21,324 nt of DNA, taken from GCA-2731375 sp964507245. GTDB taxonomy: Bacteria; Pseudomonadota; Alphaproteobacteria; GCA-2731375. A program made the translations under genes and the position numbers. Where the stretch lies: the NCBI GenBank assembly GCA_964507245.1, contig CAZDQC010000052.1:1-21324 (forward strand), written 5' to 3'. This document shows, one piece after another, positions 1 to 8,513 of the stretch. The notes under the pieces are model-generated. The model worked only from the letters and a program-made list of their open reading frames with translations, did no database searches and was not told the origin of the DNA. Numbering within the stretch: the stretch's first letter is position 1; the number at the start of each line of letters is the position of its first letter.

Positions 1-803
1 CCGAGGAACCGACGCCGCCTCGTGCGCCAGAATTGAAACCGGTCGTGAAGTCAGAATCCGATTCCAATCCAGGTAAAACGCCATCGCCTCCACCGGAGCC
101 GGCTAAGTTAGCACCACCCCCTCCACCTAAATTGGTCCAGGTTGCAACCCATGCATTGACCGAACCGCCAAAGGAAAAATCCCTACCTGAAAAAACACCG
201 AAACCGAAGCCGGCGGAGGTGGTCATGCCGAAGCCAAAGGGAAAACCGAAGCCACCCAAGGCGGTTGCCAAAGCCGAATTGACAACAACATTCCACACTT
301 TACCTCGACCCCGCAGCAAGCCCGAGCGGAACCGGCCGAAATTCAACGCTAAGAGGATTGCCGCATTACTGGACAAGGACGACGAAAAAAAACCACAACC
401 ATCGCGGAAAAAAGCTGATTGGAAAAAAACCGTGAAGAGGCTATCCAGCGAACCAACTCCGTCCCGTGCACGACCCCTGTCCGCGCCCATGTCCATGTCC
501 GAGATTGACGCCATTCGCCATCAGATACAGCGATGTTGGTCTTTTCCCGCGGGCGCGAGAAATGCCGAAAAACTAGTCATTCGGATCAAGGTGTTTTTAA
601 ATACCGATGGCTCGTTGTCCAAGTCACCGGAAATCGTCGGTAGCTACTACAAGACCGGTGACCTTTATTACGACTCGGCAGCGGAGAGCGCCCGCCGCGC
701 GGTATTAAAGTGCGCTCCGCTGAAATATCTGCCCGTGGACAAATATGCCCGTTGGCGAGAGTTTACCTTGACCTTCGACCCCCGAGAAATGCTCCGCGGA
801 TAG
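1..803 (+). CDS. tolA: TolA, Tol-Pal envelope protein (5' partial)
   Basis: The reading frame is open from the left edge, so the true start and the N-terminal membrane anchor lie outside the window; the TTG at 33 is only an internal codon. About 266 codons are visible. The first ~150 residues are very rich in Pro and Lys (PPPPPK, PKPKGKPKPPK), the low-complexity arm by which TolA spans the periplasm. The last ~110 residues form a TolA/TonB-like C-terminal domain: MSEIDAIRHQIQRCWSFPAG, then a KVFLNTDGSL strand and a Cys-containing segment near the end. By family knowledge TolA links the TolQR motor in the inner membrane to TolB and Pal. tolB follows 41 bp downstream and tolQ/tolR are expected upstream. 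Identification rests on domain layout plus the tolB-pal context. Confidence 0.93.
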   Translation, partial: EEPTPPRAPELKPVVKSESDSNPGKTPSPPPEPAKLAPPPPPKLVQVATHALTEPPKEKSLPEKTPKPKPAEVVMPKPKGKPKPPKAVAKAELTTTFHTLPRPRSKPERNRPKFNAKRIAALLDKDDEKKPQPSRKKADWKKTVKRLSSEPTPSRARPLSAPMSMSEIDAIRHQIQRCWSFPAGARNAEKLVIRIKVFLNTDGSLSKSPEIVGSYYKTGDLYYDSAAESARRAVLKCAPLKYLPVDKYARWREFTLTFDPREMLRG

Positions 804-844
804 CTCATTATGATACAGACAAAGATAGCAGGAAACATTTGGAC

Positions 845-2200
845 ATGTGGACATCTCCCAAGCGTAGATTGACTTTTCTTTTTGCCCTTGCGTTAGTTTG
901 GCCTGCCATGGTGATCGCCCCGACTGCCCAGGCGGCACTGGAAATTGATATTACCAAAGGCAATGTGGATCCCCTGCCGGTGGCCATCCCCGACTTCTAT
1001 GGTGCCGATGCCCCGGACACTGAACTAGGTAAAGACATAGGGCAAGTGATCACGGCTAATTTAAACCGGTCCGGTCTGTTCCGCTCGCTCAACCCCAAAT
1101 CATTTATCCAGACGCCGGAATCTCTCCAAGCCCGGCCTCGGTTTGCCGATTGGCGAGTGCTAAATGCCCAAGCCCTGGTTTCCGGGAAAGTCGGCGTCGA
1201 AAGTGACGGACGTCTGCGAGTAGTATTCCGTCTGTGGGATGTCTTGGCGGAAGAGCAAATGACCGCTTTTTCCTATTTCACTACGCCTAATAACTGGCGC
1301 CGAATAGCCCATGTCATTTCTGACGCGATCTACAAACGGCTAACTGGCGAAGCAGGCTATTTCGATACCCGTATCGTTTACGTAGCTGAAAAGGGACCGC
1401 TGGGGAAAAATCGAAAAAAGTTTCTAGCGATAATGGACCAGGATGGTTACGGCCACCGATTTTTGACCAACGGCAACTACCTGGTGCTCACGCCAAGATT
1501 CTCACCTTCTCGACAAGAAATCACATATCTGTCTTATTATCGCAACACGCCACGGGTTTACCTCTACAACATCGACACCGGACAACAAGAAATACTAGGG
1601 GATTTTCCCGGTATGACCTATGCGCCCCGGTTTTCACCGGATGGTGATAAAGTAGTCATGAGCATGGCGCGTGGCGGCAAGTCGAACATCTATGCCATGG
1701 ACTTGCGTACACGGATCATCAGCCAGATGACCAACACCCCAGCGATAGACACATCTCCCTGTTATTCGCCCGATGAAAAATTTGTAGTCTTCAACTCCGA
1801 TCGGGGCGGCCGGAAACAACTTTACGTGATGGGCGCTGACGGATCCGGCGTCAAACGCATCTCCTTCGGTAAGGGGCAATACACTACGCCTGTTTGGTCG
1901 CCGCGAGGCGATTTGATCGCTTTCACAAAAAGCCGCAAAGGCAAATTCTATATCGGTGTCATGCGCCCGGACGGTAGTGGCGAACGCTTGTTATCCGGAA
2001 GTTTCCTTGATGAAGGACCGACCTGGGCCCCAAACGGCCGAGTGTTAATGTTCTTCCGGCAAGAGCCATCGGACAAGCGCGGCAATGGCCGCACACGTCT
2101 TTGGTCTGTCGATCTAACCGGTTACAACAAACGCGAGATAATTACGCCTATCGACGCGTCCGACCCAGCCTGGTCACCTCTAAGCCCCTTGAATCGTTAA
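845..2200 (+). CDS. tolB: TolB, periplasmic beta-propeller of the Tol-Pal system
   Basis: 451 residues, the usual length for TolB. A Sec signal peptide is clear: basic start (PKRR), hydrophobic core, and likely cleavage after AQA at residue 30. An N-terminal domain follows, then a run of PD40/WD40-like propeller blades, each with an F/WSP-type turn: PRFSPSRQE, PRFSPDGDK, CYSPDEKF, VWSPRGDL, TWAPNGRV and PAWSPL. TolB binds Pal and the C-terminal domain of TolA in the periplasm. The frame stays open back to 710, but that extension overlaps tolA and would bury the signal peptide; the ATG at 845 has an AGGA 11 nt upstream and puts the signal peptide at the start. It is probably co-transcribed with tolA. 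Confidence 0.95.
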   Translation: MWTSPKRRLTFLFALALVWPAMVIAPTAQAALEIDITKGNVDPLPVAIPDFYGADAPDTELGKDIGQVITANLNRSGLFRSLNPKSFIQTPESLQARPRFADWRVLNAQALVSGKVGVESDGRLRVVFRLWDVLAEEQMTAFSYFTTPNNWRRIAHVISDAIYKRLTGEAGYFDTRIVYVAEKGPLGKNRKKFLAIMDQDGYGHRFLTNGNYLVLTPRFSPSRQEITYLSYYRNTPRVYLYNIDTGQQEILGDFPGMTYAPRFSPDGDKVVMSMARGGKSNIYAMDLRTRIISQMTNTPAIDTSPCYSPDEKFVVFNSDRGGRKQLYVMGADGSGVKRISFGKGQYTTPVWSPRGDLIAFTKSRKGKFYIGVMRPDGSGERLLSGSFLDEGPTWAPNGRVLMFFRQEPSDKRGNGRTRLWSVDLTGYNKREIITPIDASDPAWSPLSPLNR

Positions 2201-2531
2201 GGGTCCATGGTTAATCTTATCTGCAACAATAGTGTGTGGGCGACTAAAGGATTTTTTTAGCAACAGATAAAATCTATACAAAGCAAGACAGTGCGACAAT
2301 TTGCTTCTACTTTGGGCTTATTGTTGCCATAAGGCGGTTGTTAAACTTATGCAGCCCATGTATGTGTGGCTTGCAGTCATGGTAGTTGATTTGTTGGCGC
2401 AATTTTTGGCTTTGCCATCGACGAGGGCTAACCGGCAATATGGAAATTCGTTGGCGGATGAATATTTGTTAAGGACATTGGTTCGGCGCAACCATGCTGA
2501 ACCGTATATAAACGCATGAGGAGTGGTCTCT
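2201..2531. other. 331-bp tolB-pal intergenic interval
   Basis: This is the longest spacer in the Tol-Pal cluster and is AT-richer than its neighbours. It probably carries a promoter for pal; a TATATAA stretch lies near 2505, but I could not pair it with a convincing -35. A small frame is open here (TTG 2301 or ATG 2349 to TGA 2519; 56-72 codons) with one hydrophobic stretch (YVWLAVMVVDLLAQFLAL) and an AAGGCGG 11 nt before the ATG. It ends just ahead of the pal ribosome binding site. It resembles nothing I know and could be chance. I see no terminator with a T-run. Confidence 0.4.
2518..2523 (+). promoter_or_regulatory. Shine-Dalgarno site of pal
   Basis: GAGGAG lies 8 nt before the ATG at 2532. 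It decides the start of pal over the in-frame GTG at 2523, which overlaps the site itself. Confidence 0.75.
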
Positions 2532-3098
2532 ATGGTCTTTGAGAAAATTGCGCTGAAGGCGGCGTGCTTGGCAGCAACCATCCTTTTAGTAGCAGCTTGT
2601 GAAACGCCAGTTGAGGAAGATAAGCAAACTTCTGGCACTGGCGGCGCCAAACAAGAGACGCAAGCGGCCAAGAGTGGCCAAGACAAGAAGACGCCCTTGG
2701 AAAGGGCTGATATAAAAACATCCATGGAAAACAAGGTCGTGCCTGGGTCCCAGGAAGATCTAGTGCTGAAAGTTGGTGATCAAATTCAATTCGATTTGGA
2801 CAAATCCGTACTACGTGCTGATGCCCGGCAGATCGTCGAGCGCTGGGCCGATTGGCTGCAGCAATACCCGGCGGTGATTGCCACCATTGAGGGGCATTGT
2901 GACGAACGAGGCACCCGAGAATACAACCTGGGACTGGGCGAGCGTCGGGCTGATGCGGCACGCAAATATTTGATCGCCCTGGGCGTCAACGGAGACCGTA
3001 TCGGAACAATTTCATACGGCAAAGAACGCCCCTTGTGTGTCAGTAGCAATGAAGGTTGCTGGGCGCAAAACCGGCGAGGGATGCTACTGGTCAACTAA
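2532..3098 (+). CDS. pal: Pal, peptidoglycan-associated outer-membrane lipoprotein
   Basis: 188 residues. The N-terminus is a lipoprotein signal with lipobox LVAAC, so Cys23 would be lipidated after signal peptidase II cleavage. A charged, Gln/Lys-rich linker follows (~24-75). The OmpA-like peptidoglycan-binding domain fills the C-terminal half: IQFDLDKSVL, then GHCDERGTREYN with LGERRA, then ISYGKERP, ending NRRGMLLVN. These are textbook Pal motifs. Pal anchors the outer membrane to the wall and binds TolB. The ATG at 2532 is preferred over GTG 2523 because a GAGGAG site sits 8 nt before it. It lies between tolB and cpoB on the same strand, but 331 bp behind tolB, so it may also have its own promoter. 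Confidence 0.96.
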   Translation: MVFEKIALKAACLAATILLVAACETPVEEDKQTSGTGGAKQETQAAKSGQDKKTPLERADIKTSMENKVVPGSQEDLVLKVGDQIQFDLDKSVLRADARQIVERWADWLQQYPAVIATIEGHCDERGTREYNLGLGERRADAARKYLIALGVNGDRIGTISYGKERPLCVSSNEGCWAQNRRGMLLVN

Positions 3099-3146
3099 TC
3101 AGTCTGAAGGGACGATGCCGATCTGACGACGACAAGGCATACGTAC

Positions 3147-3159
3147 CAAGCCCGGCTTG
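3147..3159. repeat. 13-bp perfect palindrome in the pal-cpoB spacer
   Basis: CAAGCC-C-GGCTTG is a perfect inverted repeat around one central base, in the 200-bp spacer between pal and cpoB. It could be an operator-like site or a small hairpin. There is no T-run after it, so it is not a standard terminator. It could be chance. Confidence 0.3.
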
Positions 3160-3298
3160 AGGCTGCCATATCCGGGTTCAGGGAGGCGGGGACTAGTCTC
3201 GGCTGTAATTTTGCCACATTCCGTAGTTATGCCATGGGCCGTAGCTAACGCACAGCACGATAATTCAACTGCGTGTCAAAGGATAGAAGTAGGCGCCC

Positions 3299-4216
3299 AT
3301 GCAACAAATTTCTCAGGCCATTATCATATCAACCCTTGTCGCATGGGTAGGGTTCCTGTCGGTGTTGTTCGTGCCATCTACACCGTCGGCACAAGATACA
3401 ACTCTACAAACCTTGATCCAACGCCTCAACCGCTTGCAGGAAGATTTGCGAATTTTACAAAAAGATTATTATCGCGGACAGAAAACCGGCGTATCGCGCA
3501 TGTCCATGGGTTCTGCGAGTAAAAAGGAAAAAGGCCGACTGGTGGACGCTGAAATTCGTATGAGCAATCTGGAAGCAGAAATGCGTCGCCTGACCGGGCA
3601 GTTGGAAGATGTAGGTCACGGCATGCAAACCATGCTGCAACGCCTTGACAGCTTGGTAAAGGACGTGGATTTCCGACTGACCGAAATTGAGCATCGCCTA
3701 GCCCGGATGTTGGGGTCGCCGGAGGCGGCTCGCTCAACCGAAAAGGCAGGTAAGGTGGCTGCGACCCAGCAGGAAGCGCCAAATCAAATGAATTCCGAGG
3801 CAGCCAGGACCCCTTCAATTCTGCCTAACGGTACTCCAGAAGAACGCTACAAATACGCCTATTCGCTTTTGATCACAACACAATGGACAAAGGCAGAAAC
3901 CGCGTTTCAAGAATTCCTGGATCAACACGGCGACGATAAATTGGCCGGCAATGCCCAATATTGGCTGGGCGAGACCTTTTATGCGCGGCAGAATTTACAC
4001 GAGGCTACGCGTGCCTTTCTTATTGGAATCCAACGTTATCCAAACAGCATGAAGGCGCCTGACACAATGCTGAAATTGGGCATTTCTCTGTCCAAGCTAG
4101 GCAAAATTGAGGATTCTTGCGCCGCCTTTGTGGAAATGCAAAACAAATTTCCTAACCTGCGAAACCGCCTGCGTAAACGTTTGCTGAAAGAAATGACAGT
4201 GGGAGGCTGTAACTAG
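3299..4216 (+). CDS. cpoB: CpoB (YbgF), Tol-Pal-linked coiled-coil/TPR periplasmic protein
   Basis: 305 residues. The signal peptide is a hydrophobic run at ~8-26 with likely cleavage after PSA (residue 31). Two heptad-rich stretches follow (about 35-60 and 80-138; e.g. LQTLIQRLNRLQEDLRIL), matching the trimerising coiled coil of YbgF. A linker then leads to TPR repeats from ~181 (KYAYSLLITTQWTKAETAFQ, then NAQYWLGETFYARQNLHEA). By family knowledge CpoB coordinates peptidoglycan synthesis with Tol-driven outer-membrane constriction. It is the usual last gene of the tol-pal cluster. The ATG at 3299 places the signal peptide at the N-terminus and has an AGG 5 nt before it. tilS begins 33 bp downstream. 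Confidence 0.93.
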   Translation: MQQISQAIIISTLVAWVGFLSVLFVPSTPSAQDTTLQTLIQRLNRLQEDLRILQKDYYRGQKTGVSRMSMGSASKKEKGRLVDAEIRMSNLEAEMRRLTGQLEDVGHGMQTMLQRLDSLVKDVDFRLTEIEHRLARMLGSPEAARSTEKAGKVAATQQEAPNQMNSEAARTPSILPNGTPEERYKYAYSLLITTQWTKAETAFQEFLDQHGDDKLAGNAQYWLGETFYARQNLHEATRAFLIGIQRYPNSMKAPDTMLKLGISLSKLGKIEDSCAAFVEMQNKFPNLRNRLRKRLLKEMTVGGCN

Positions 4217-4249
4217 CCAAGCGGCGGTCGATAAAATGCGGCAGGCACC

Positions 4250-5563
4250 ATGACCACCATCAACGCCACAACATTTGATGCCTTAATGTCCTCGTTAGGT
4301 CCTTTTGAGGATGGGCCGCACCTAGCAGTCGCGGTTTCCGGCGGGGCCGATAGCATGGCTTTAGTCCTTTTGGCGGATAATTGGGTCCGTGGTCAAGGCG
4401 GCGGCGTGACGGCTCTGACCGTTGATCACGGCCTACGCCGGGCCTCGACAGCCGAGGTTCGCCAATTGAGCAGTTGGCTAAAAGGTCGGGCGATCCGTCA
4501 TCAGGTTCTGCGCTGGAAAGGAAAGAAACCCAACTCGGGCATTCAGGCTGCCGCACGTCAAGCACGCTATGAGCTCATGACCGATTGGTGCCATCGACAC
4601 GGTATCCTACATTTGTTGACTGCTCATCACGGCGATGATCAGGCCGAGACTATTTTTATGCGCCAGGGAAAAAATAGTGGCCCCGATGGCCTAAGCGGTA
4701 TGGCGGCCGGCCGCGCACTAAATGGAGTGCGCCTTCTACGGCCGTTGTTACCAAAAAGACGCAAGGACATGGAAGCGACCTTAATGGCTAGGCGACAGCC
4801 TTGGCTGGATGATCCATCGAATGAAGAAATCCGCTTTGCCCGAGTAGTGGCGCGGCGCAAACTGCGCGGTGACGAACAGGAAATAATCCGATTACAAGCC
4901 CTGGCCCAGAATGCTGCCGACCAGCGGCGGAAAAATAGCGAACGACGCGCTGTGCTGGCTGCTAAAACCGTACGCATGCATCCGGCAGGCTTCTGCAGGT
5001 GGGATTTTCCTGACGGCAGCGACGACACCCTAGCCATGGCTCTTCTCGCGGATATTTTGCTTTGTATTGGCGGCGGAATTTATCGGCCAAGACGGGACCG
5101 CCTCGACCGTCTTTACCGGAACATGACGGACCGCTGCACAGGAAGCCGAAAGCTTGCCCAGGGGCACACTCTGGCCGGCACGCGCATTCTTCCTATGGTG
5201 GCAGGATTTTTGATCTGCCGGGAGGTAGGGAGGCTGCCTCCCCCCATTGCTTTAAACCGGGATAGTTACGGCCGCTGGGATAGGTTTGATTGGCGCCTTA
5301 AATGCACAACTAAGCAAGACCTAACCGTGGGGCCCTTGGGTGACGACGGCTGGCGACAGGTTTGCATGCAAACGAGCATCACTCTTCCAAGCCCGGTTTG
5401 GCCCGGATTGCCGGCTTTACGTCGGGGAGAACTGGTTATAGCCGTACCACACCTAAATTTTGCGTCAACGGATTTAGTCGAGCTTGACGGACAGAAAACA
5501 AAGTTTTTTGCCCGTTTTTCTCCGCAACAGCCCTTGCAGCCGGACGGATTGCTGCTTGTTTGA
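4250..5563 (+). CDS. tilS: TilS, tRNA(Ile)-lysidine synthetase
   Basis: 437 residues, normal for the long TilS form. The N-terminal PP-loop ATPase shows SGGADS at 30-35, VDHGLRR at 58-64 and the lysidine-synthetase signature HHGDDQAET at 126-134. The C-terminal half is more divergent, as expected for the tRNA-binding domains. The enzyme joins lysine to C34 of the CAU-anticodon tRNA-Ile so that it reads AUA. It is essential in bacteria and cytoplasmic. It sits between cpoB and ftsH, a common alphaproteobacterial order. The ATG at 4250 has only a weak AGG before it, but the PP-loop follows at the expected distance. Confidence 0.94.
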   Translation: MTTINATTFDALMSSLGPFEDGPHLAVAVSGGADSMALVLLADNWVRGQGGGVTALTVDHGLRRASTAEVRQLSSWLKGRAIRHQVLRWKGKKPNSGIQAAARQARYELMTDWCHRHGILHLLTAHHGDDQAETIFMRQGKNSGPDGLSGMAAGRALNGVRLLRPLLPKRRKDMEATLMARRQPWLDDPSNEEIRFARVVARRKLRGDEQEIIRLQALAQNAADQRRKNSERRAVLAAKTVRMHPAGFCRWDFPDGSDDTLAMALLADILLCIGGGIYRPRRDRLDRLYRNMTDRCTGSRKLAQGHTLAGTRILPMVAGFLICREVGRLPPPIALNRDSYGRWDRFDWRLKCTTKQDLTVGPLGDDGWRQVCMQTSITLPSPVWPGLPALRRGELVIAVPHLNFASTDLVELDGQKTKFFARFSPQQPLQPDGLLLV

Positions 5564-5588
5564 CTACGTCTTAGCATTATCGTTATGT
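5560..5588 (+). promoter_or_regulatory. candidate sigma-70-type promoter for ftsH
   Basis: TTGACT (5560-5565), a 17-nt spacer and TTATGT (5583-5588) lie at the start of the 130-bp tilS-ftsH spacer, about 105 bp before the ftsH GTG. The -35 overlaps the tilS stop codon. The -10 is a weak match. I looked for a heat-shock (sigma-32) promoter, common for ftsH, and the spacing did not fit. Confidence 0.3.
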
Positions 5589-5693
5589 AATCTGGTCAGA
5601 ATGGTATATTGAGTGCATCCATTTTTGGCCCCTGAAAATGAATTTTGATGCTAGGATTTAGGTTTCCGCTAATCCACCGGAGAAAGATACAAA

Positions 5694-7625
5694 GTGAGTA
5701 ATTTTAGCCGCAATATCGCTCTTTGGGTGATCATCGCCCTCTTGGTACTGGCGCTGTTTAATCTTTTTCAGGGCCCTGGGACGCGGGGCTCCGCCACCAC
5801 GCTGGCCTATTCCCAGTTTATTTCGGAAGTGGAAAGCGGCCAGATCCGCGATGTAACAATTCAAGGCAACACCATTAGCGGCCATTACACTGGTGGTACG
5901 CCTTTCAATTCCTATGCACCCAACGATCCTGATATGGTGCGCAAATTGAATCAACATGGCGTGACTATTTCTGCCGCTCCGGATGAGGAAGGTACGCCTA
6001 CCCTGTTCGCGATCCTTCTCAACTGGTTTCCCATGCTGTTGTTGATCGGCGTTTGGATTTTTTTCATGCGACAGATGCAGTCGGGTGGCGGCAAGGCTAT
6101 GGGCTTTGGTAAATCCAAAGCACGGCTTTTGACGGAACGTCAGGGCCACGTCACATTTGGCGACGTGGCTGGAATTGACGAAGCTAAGGAAGAGCTAGAA
6201 GAAATCGTAGAGTTCTTGAAGGACCCACAGAAATTCCAACGCCTTGGTGGCCGCATTCCCAAGGGTTGTTTACTGGTGGGCCCGCCGGGCACCGGTAAGA
6301 CGTTGCTGGCTCGCGCTATTGCAGGCGAAGCCAATGTGCCGTTCTTCACTATTTCCGGTTCCGATTTTGTCGAGATGTTTGTGGGGGTCGGCGCCTCTCG
6401 CGTAAGGGATATGTTCGAACAAGCTAAGAAAAATGCGCCTTGCATCATCTTCATCGACGAAATAGATGCGGTAGGCCGCCATCGCGGCGCCGGTCTGGGC
6501 GGTGGCAACGACGAGCGCGAACAGACCCTGAACCAGTTATTGGTGGAAATGGACGGTTTTGAAGCCAATGAAGGTGTTATATTGATCGCCGCCACCAACC
6601 GCCCCGATGTTCTAGACCCCGCCCTGTTGCGGCCCGGTCGTTTCGACCGGCAGGTTGTGGTGCCTAACCCGGATATCATAGGCAGGGACAAAATTCTAAA
6701 AGTGCATATGCGGAAGGTACCCGCCGCCCCTGATGTGGAGAGCCGGGTTATCGCCCGCGGCACACCGGGCTTCTCGGGCGCTGACTTGGCCAACCTTGTC
6801 AACGAGGCGGCCCTATTAGCGGCGCGCAAGAACCGCCGAGTGGTTACCATGCAAGAGTTTGAAGAAGCCAAGGATAAGGTCATGATGGGCACGGAACGCC
6901 GTTCCATGGTCATGACCGACGATGAAAAAGAACTCACTGCCTATCACGAAGCCGGCCATGCCCTTGTCGGTCTTCTGGTGGAAGGCAACGATCCTCTGCA
7001 CAAGGTGACCATTATCCCGCGCGGCCGCGCCCTAGGCGTTACTATGAACCTGCCGGAAACCGACAAGTACGGTTTCAAGAAGAGCGAACTATGCGCCAAG
7101 CTAGCCATGACATTTGGCGGACGGGTAGCAGAAACCCTAATTTATGGCGCCGAAGAAGTGACGACCGGCGCCGGCCAGGATATTCAGCAGGCCACCAACT
7201 ATGCGCGTCGCATGGTCACCGAATGGGGCATGAGCGAAAAACTGGGGCCACTCGCCTATTCTGGTAACGAGCAGGAGGTCTTCCTGGGTCATTCCGTAAC
7301 CCAAACCAAAAACCTGTCTGATGCCACGGCCAAGATCATCGATGAGGAGATCCGCCGCTTCGCTGAGGAAGCCGAAGCGCTGGCAACCAAGGTCTTGACT
7401 GAGAATGTCGATGCTTTGCACGCCGTGGCTACGGCTTTGCTAGAATACGAAACTTTGACCGGCGACGAGGTCAAGCAGCTGCTTGAGGGCGGCAACATCG
7501 AACGGCCAGACGAATTAGAGCCGTCGGATAATTCCACCACAGCGACTTCCGTGCCGCCATCCACTAAGGCTAAGAAACCGGAAGGACCGGGCGGCATGGA
7601 GCCTGAACCGCAACCTGGTTCCTGA
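5694..7625 (+). CDS. ftsH: FtsH, membrane-bound ATP-dependent zinc metalloprotease
   Basis: 643 residues with every expected element. Two membrane segments (~8-26 and ~104-125) flank the short periplasmic domain. The AAA+ module has Walker A GPPGTGKT (196-203), pore loop MFVGVG (228-233), Walker B IIFIDEID (251-258) and the second region of homology with RPGRFDR (313-319). The protease has HEAGH (418-422), with the likely third zinc ligand Asp496 in GAGQD. The tail is Pro/Gly-rich. FtsH degrades misfolded membrane proteins and regulators such as sigma-32 and LpxC. The start is GTG with GGAG 11 nt upstream; no ATG fits, since the first membrane segment begins at once. folP starts 12 bp after the stop. 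Confidence 0.98.
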   Translation: MSNFSRNIALWVIIALLVLALFNLFQGPGTRGSATTLAYSQFISEVESGQIRDVTIQGNTISGHYTGGTPFNSYAPNDPDMVRKLNQHGVTISAAPDEEGTPTLFAILLNWFPMLLLIGVWIFFMRQMQSGGGKAMGFGKSKARLLTERQGHVTFGDVAGIDEAKEELEEIVEFLKDPQKFQRLGGRIPKGCLLVGPPGTGKTLLARAIAGEANVPFFTISGSDFVEMFVGVGASRVRDMFEQAKKNAPCIIFIDEIDAVGRHRGAGLGGGNDEREQTLNQLLVEMDGFEANEGVILIAATNRPDVLDPALLRPGRFDRQVVVPNPDIIGRDKILKVHMRKVPAAPDVESRVIARGTPGFSGADLANLVNEAALLAARKNRRVVTMQEFEEAKDKVMMGTERRSMVMTDDEKELTAYHEAGHALVGLLVEGNDPLHKVTIIPRGRALGVTMNLPETDKYGFKKSELCAKLAMTFGGRVAETLIYGAEEVTTGAGQDIQQATNYARRMVTEWGMSEKLGPLAYSGNEQEVFLGHSVTQTKNLSDATAKIIDEEIRRFAEEAEALATKVLTENVDALHAVATALLEYETLTGDEVKQLLEGGNIERPDELEPSDNSTTATSVPPSTKAKKPEGPGGMEPEPQPGS

Positions 7626-7637
7626 CCACTTGGATTG

Positions 7638-8507
7638 ATGGCCAAGGCGGCCCGGAGTCCGGCACACGGCCCTATAGCTGGGATTACTACGCCTTGGCCC
7701 GTGATCATGGGTATCATAAATGTTACGCCCGATAGTTTTCACGACGGCGGGCGTCAAGACAGTGCAACTGCCATTGAGCATGGCCGAAAACTGGCAGCGG
7801 AGGGCGCAGCCATTTTGGATGTCGGCGGCGAATCTACCCGGCCCGGTGCTGATGATTTATCCATCGGCGAGGAATTATCCCGCATTATCCCTGTAATCGA
7901 GATGCTGGCTAGGGACGGTTTCGTGGTTTCTGTGGACACCCGCAAACCGGAAGTCATGAAACAAGCAGTCGCCGCCGGTGCCAGCATGATAAATGACGTT
8001 ACGGCCCTACGCCACGAACCGCAAAGTCTAATTGCTGCGGCCGGCCTTGATGTCCCCGTTGTACTGATGCACAGCCGGGGTAAGCCATCGGATATGCAAT
8101 CCCTGCTGGATTACGACAACCTGGTTGCGGATGTTCACGATGACTTGTCCATGCAGGTACAGGCCTGCGTCGCAGCGGGCATTACTCGTGACCGGTTGAT
8201 TGTGGATCCCGGCATCGGTTTCGCAAAGGATGCCGAACAAAGCGCCATGCTTCTGGCTAACCTAGATCGATTACATGACCTCGGCCTACCGGTATTGATT
8301 GGCGCCTCCCGAAAGTCTTTTATTGGCCACCTGACAGACACGCCCTGCTCCGACGATCGGCTTCCCGGTTCCATTGCCGCCGCCTTGTGGGCTACGCAGC
8401 AGGGCGCCGCCATTCTGCGGGTCCATGACGTTGCGGAAACGGTTCAGGCCTTGGCGATATTCAGAACCCTTTGCTATAAAGATTTTAATAACAACACGGC
8501 GGAGTGA
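7638..8507 (+). CDS. folP: FolP, dihydropteroate synthase
   Basis: 289 residues forming a TIM-barrel DHPS. Signatures are visible: MGIINVTPDSF (24-34), the pterin-site motif DVGGESTRPGA (61-71), SVDTRKPEV (98-106), INDVTALR (118-125), and GASRKSF with HDVAETV near the C-terminus. It condenses p-aminobenzoate with hydroxymethyl-dihydropterin pyrophosphate in folate synthesis and is the sulfonamide target. The ATG at 7638 is chosen over the TTG one codon earlier; neither has a strong ribosome binding site, so translation may depend on coupling to ftsH 12 bp upstream. glmM follows after 6 bp. Confidence 0.96.
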   Translation: MAKAARSPAHGPIAGITTPWPVIMGIINVTPDSFHDGGRQDSATAIEHGRKLAAEGAAILDVGGESTRPGADDLSIGEELSRIIPVIEMLARDGFVVSVDTRKPEVMKQAVAAGASMINDVTALRHEPQSLIAAAGLDVPVVLMHSRGKPSDMQSLLDYDNLVADVHDDLSMQVQACVAAGITRDRLIVDPGIGFAKDAEQSAMLLANLDRLHDLGLPVLIGASRKSFIGHLTDTPCSDDRLPGSIAAALWATQQGAAILRVHDVAETVQALAIFRTLCYKDFNNNTAE

Positions 8508-8513
8508 GAGCGC

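Noticed and set aside
710..844. N-terminal extension of tolB by 45 codons.
   Set aside because: It overlaps tolA and would bury a good signal peptide; ATG 845 has a ribosome binding site and gives normal TolB length.
3157..3522. A 121-codon plus-strand frame overlapping the start of cpoB.
   Set aside because: It overlaps the cpoB signal peptide and coiled coil in another frame, has no family features and no ribosome binding site.
6140..6937. A 265-codon open frame antisense to ftsH.
   Set aside because: It lies wholly opposite the conserved AAA domain of ftsH, is Ser/Arg/Pro-rich without domain features, and is explained by third-position bias of the real gene.
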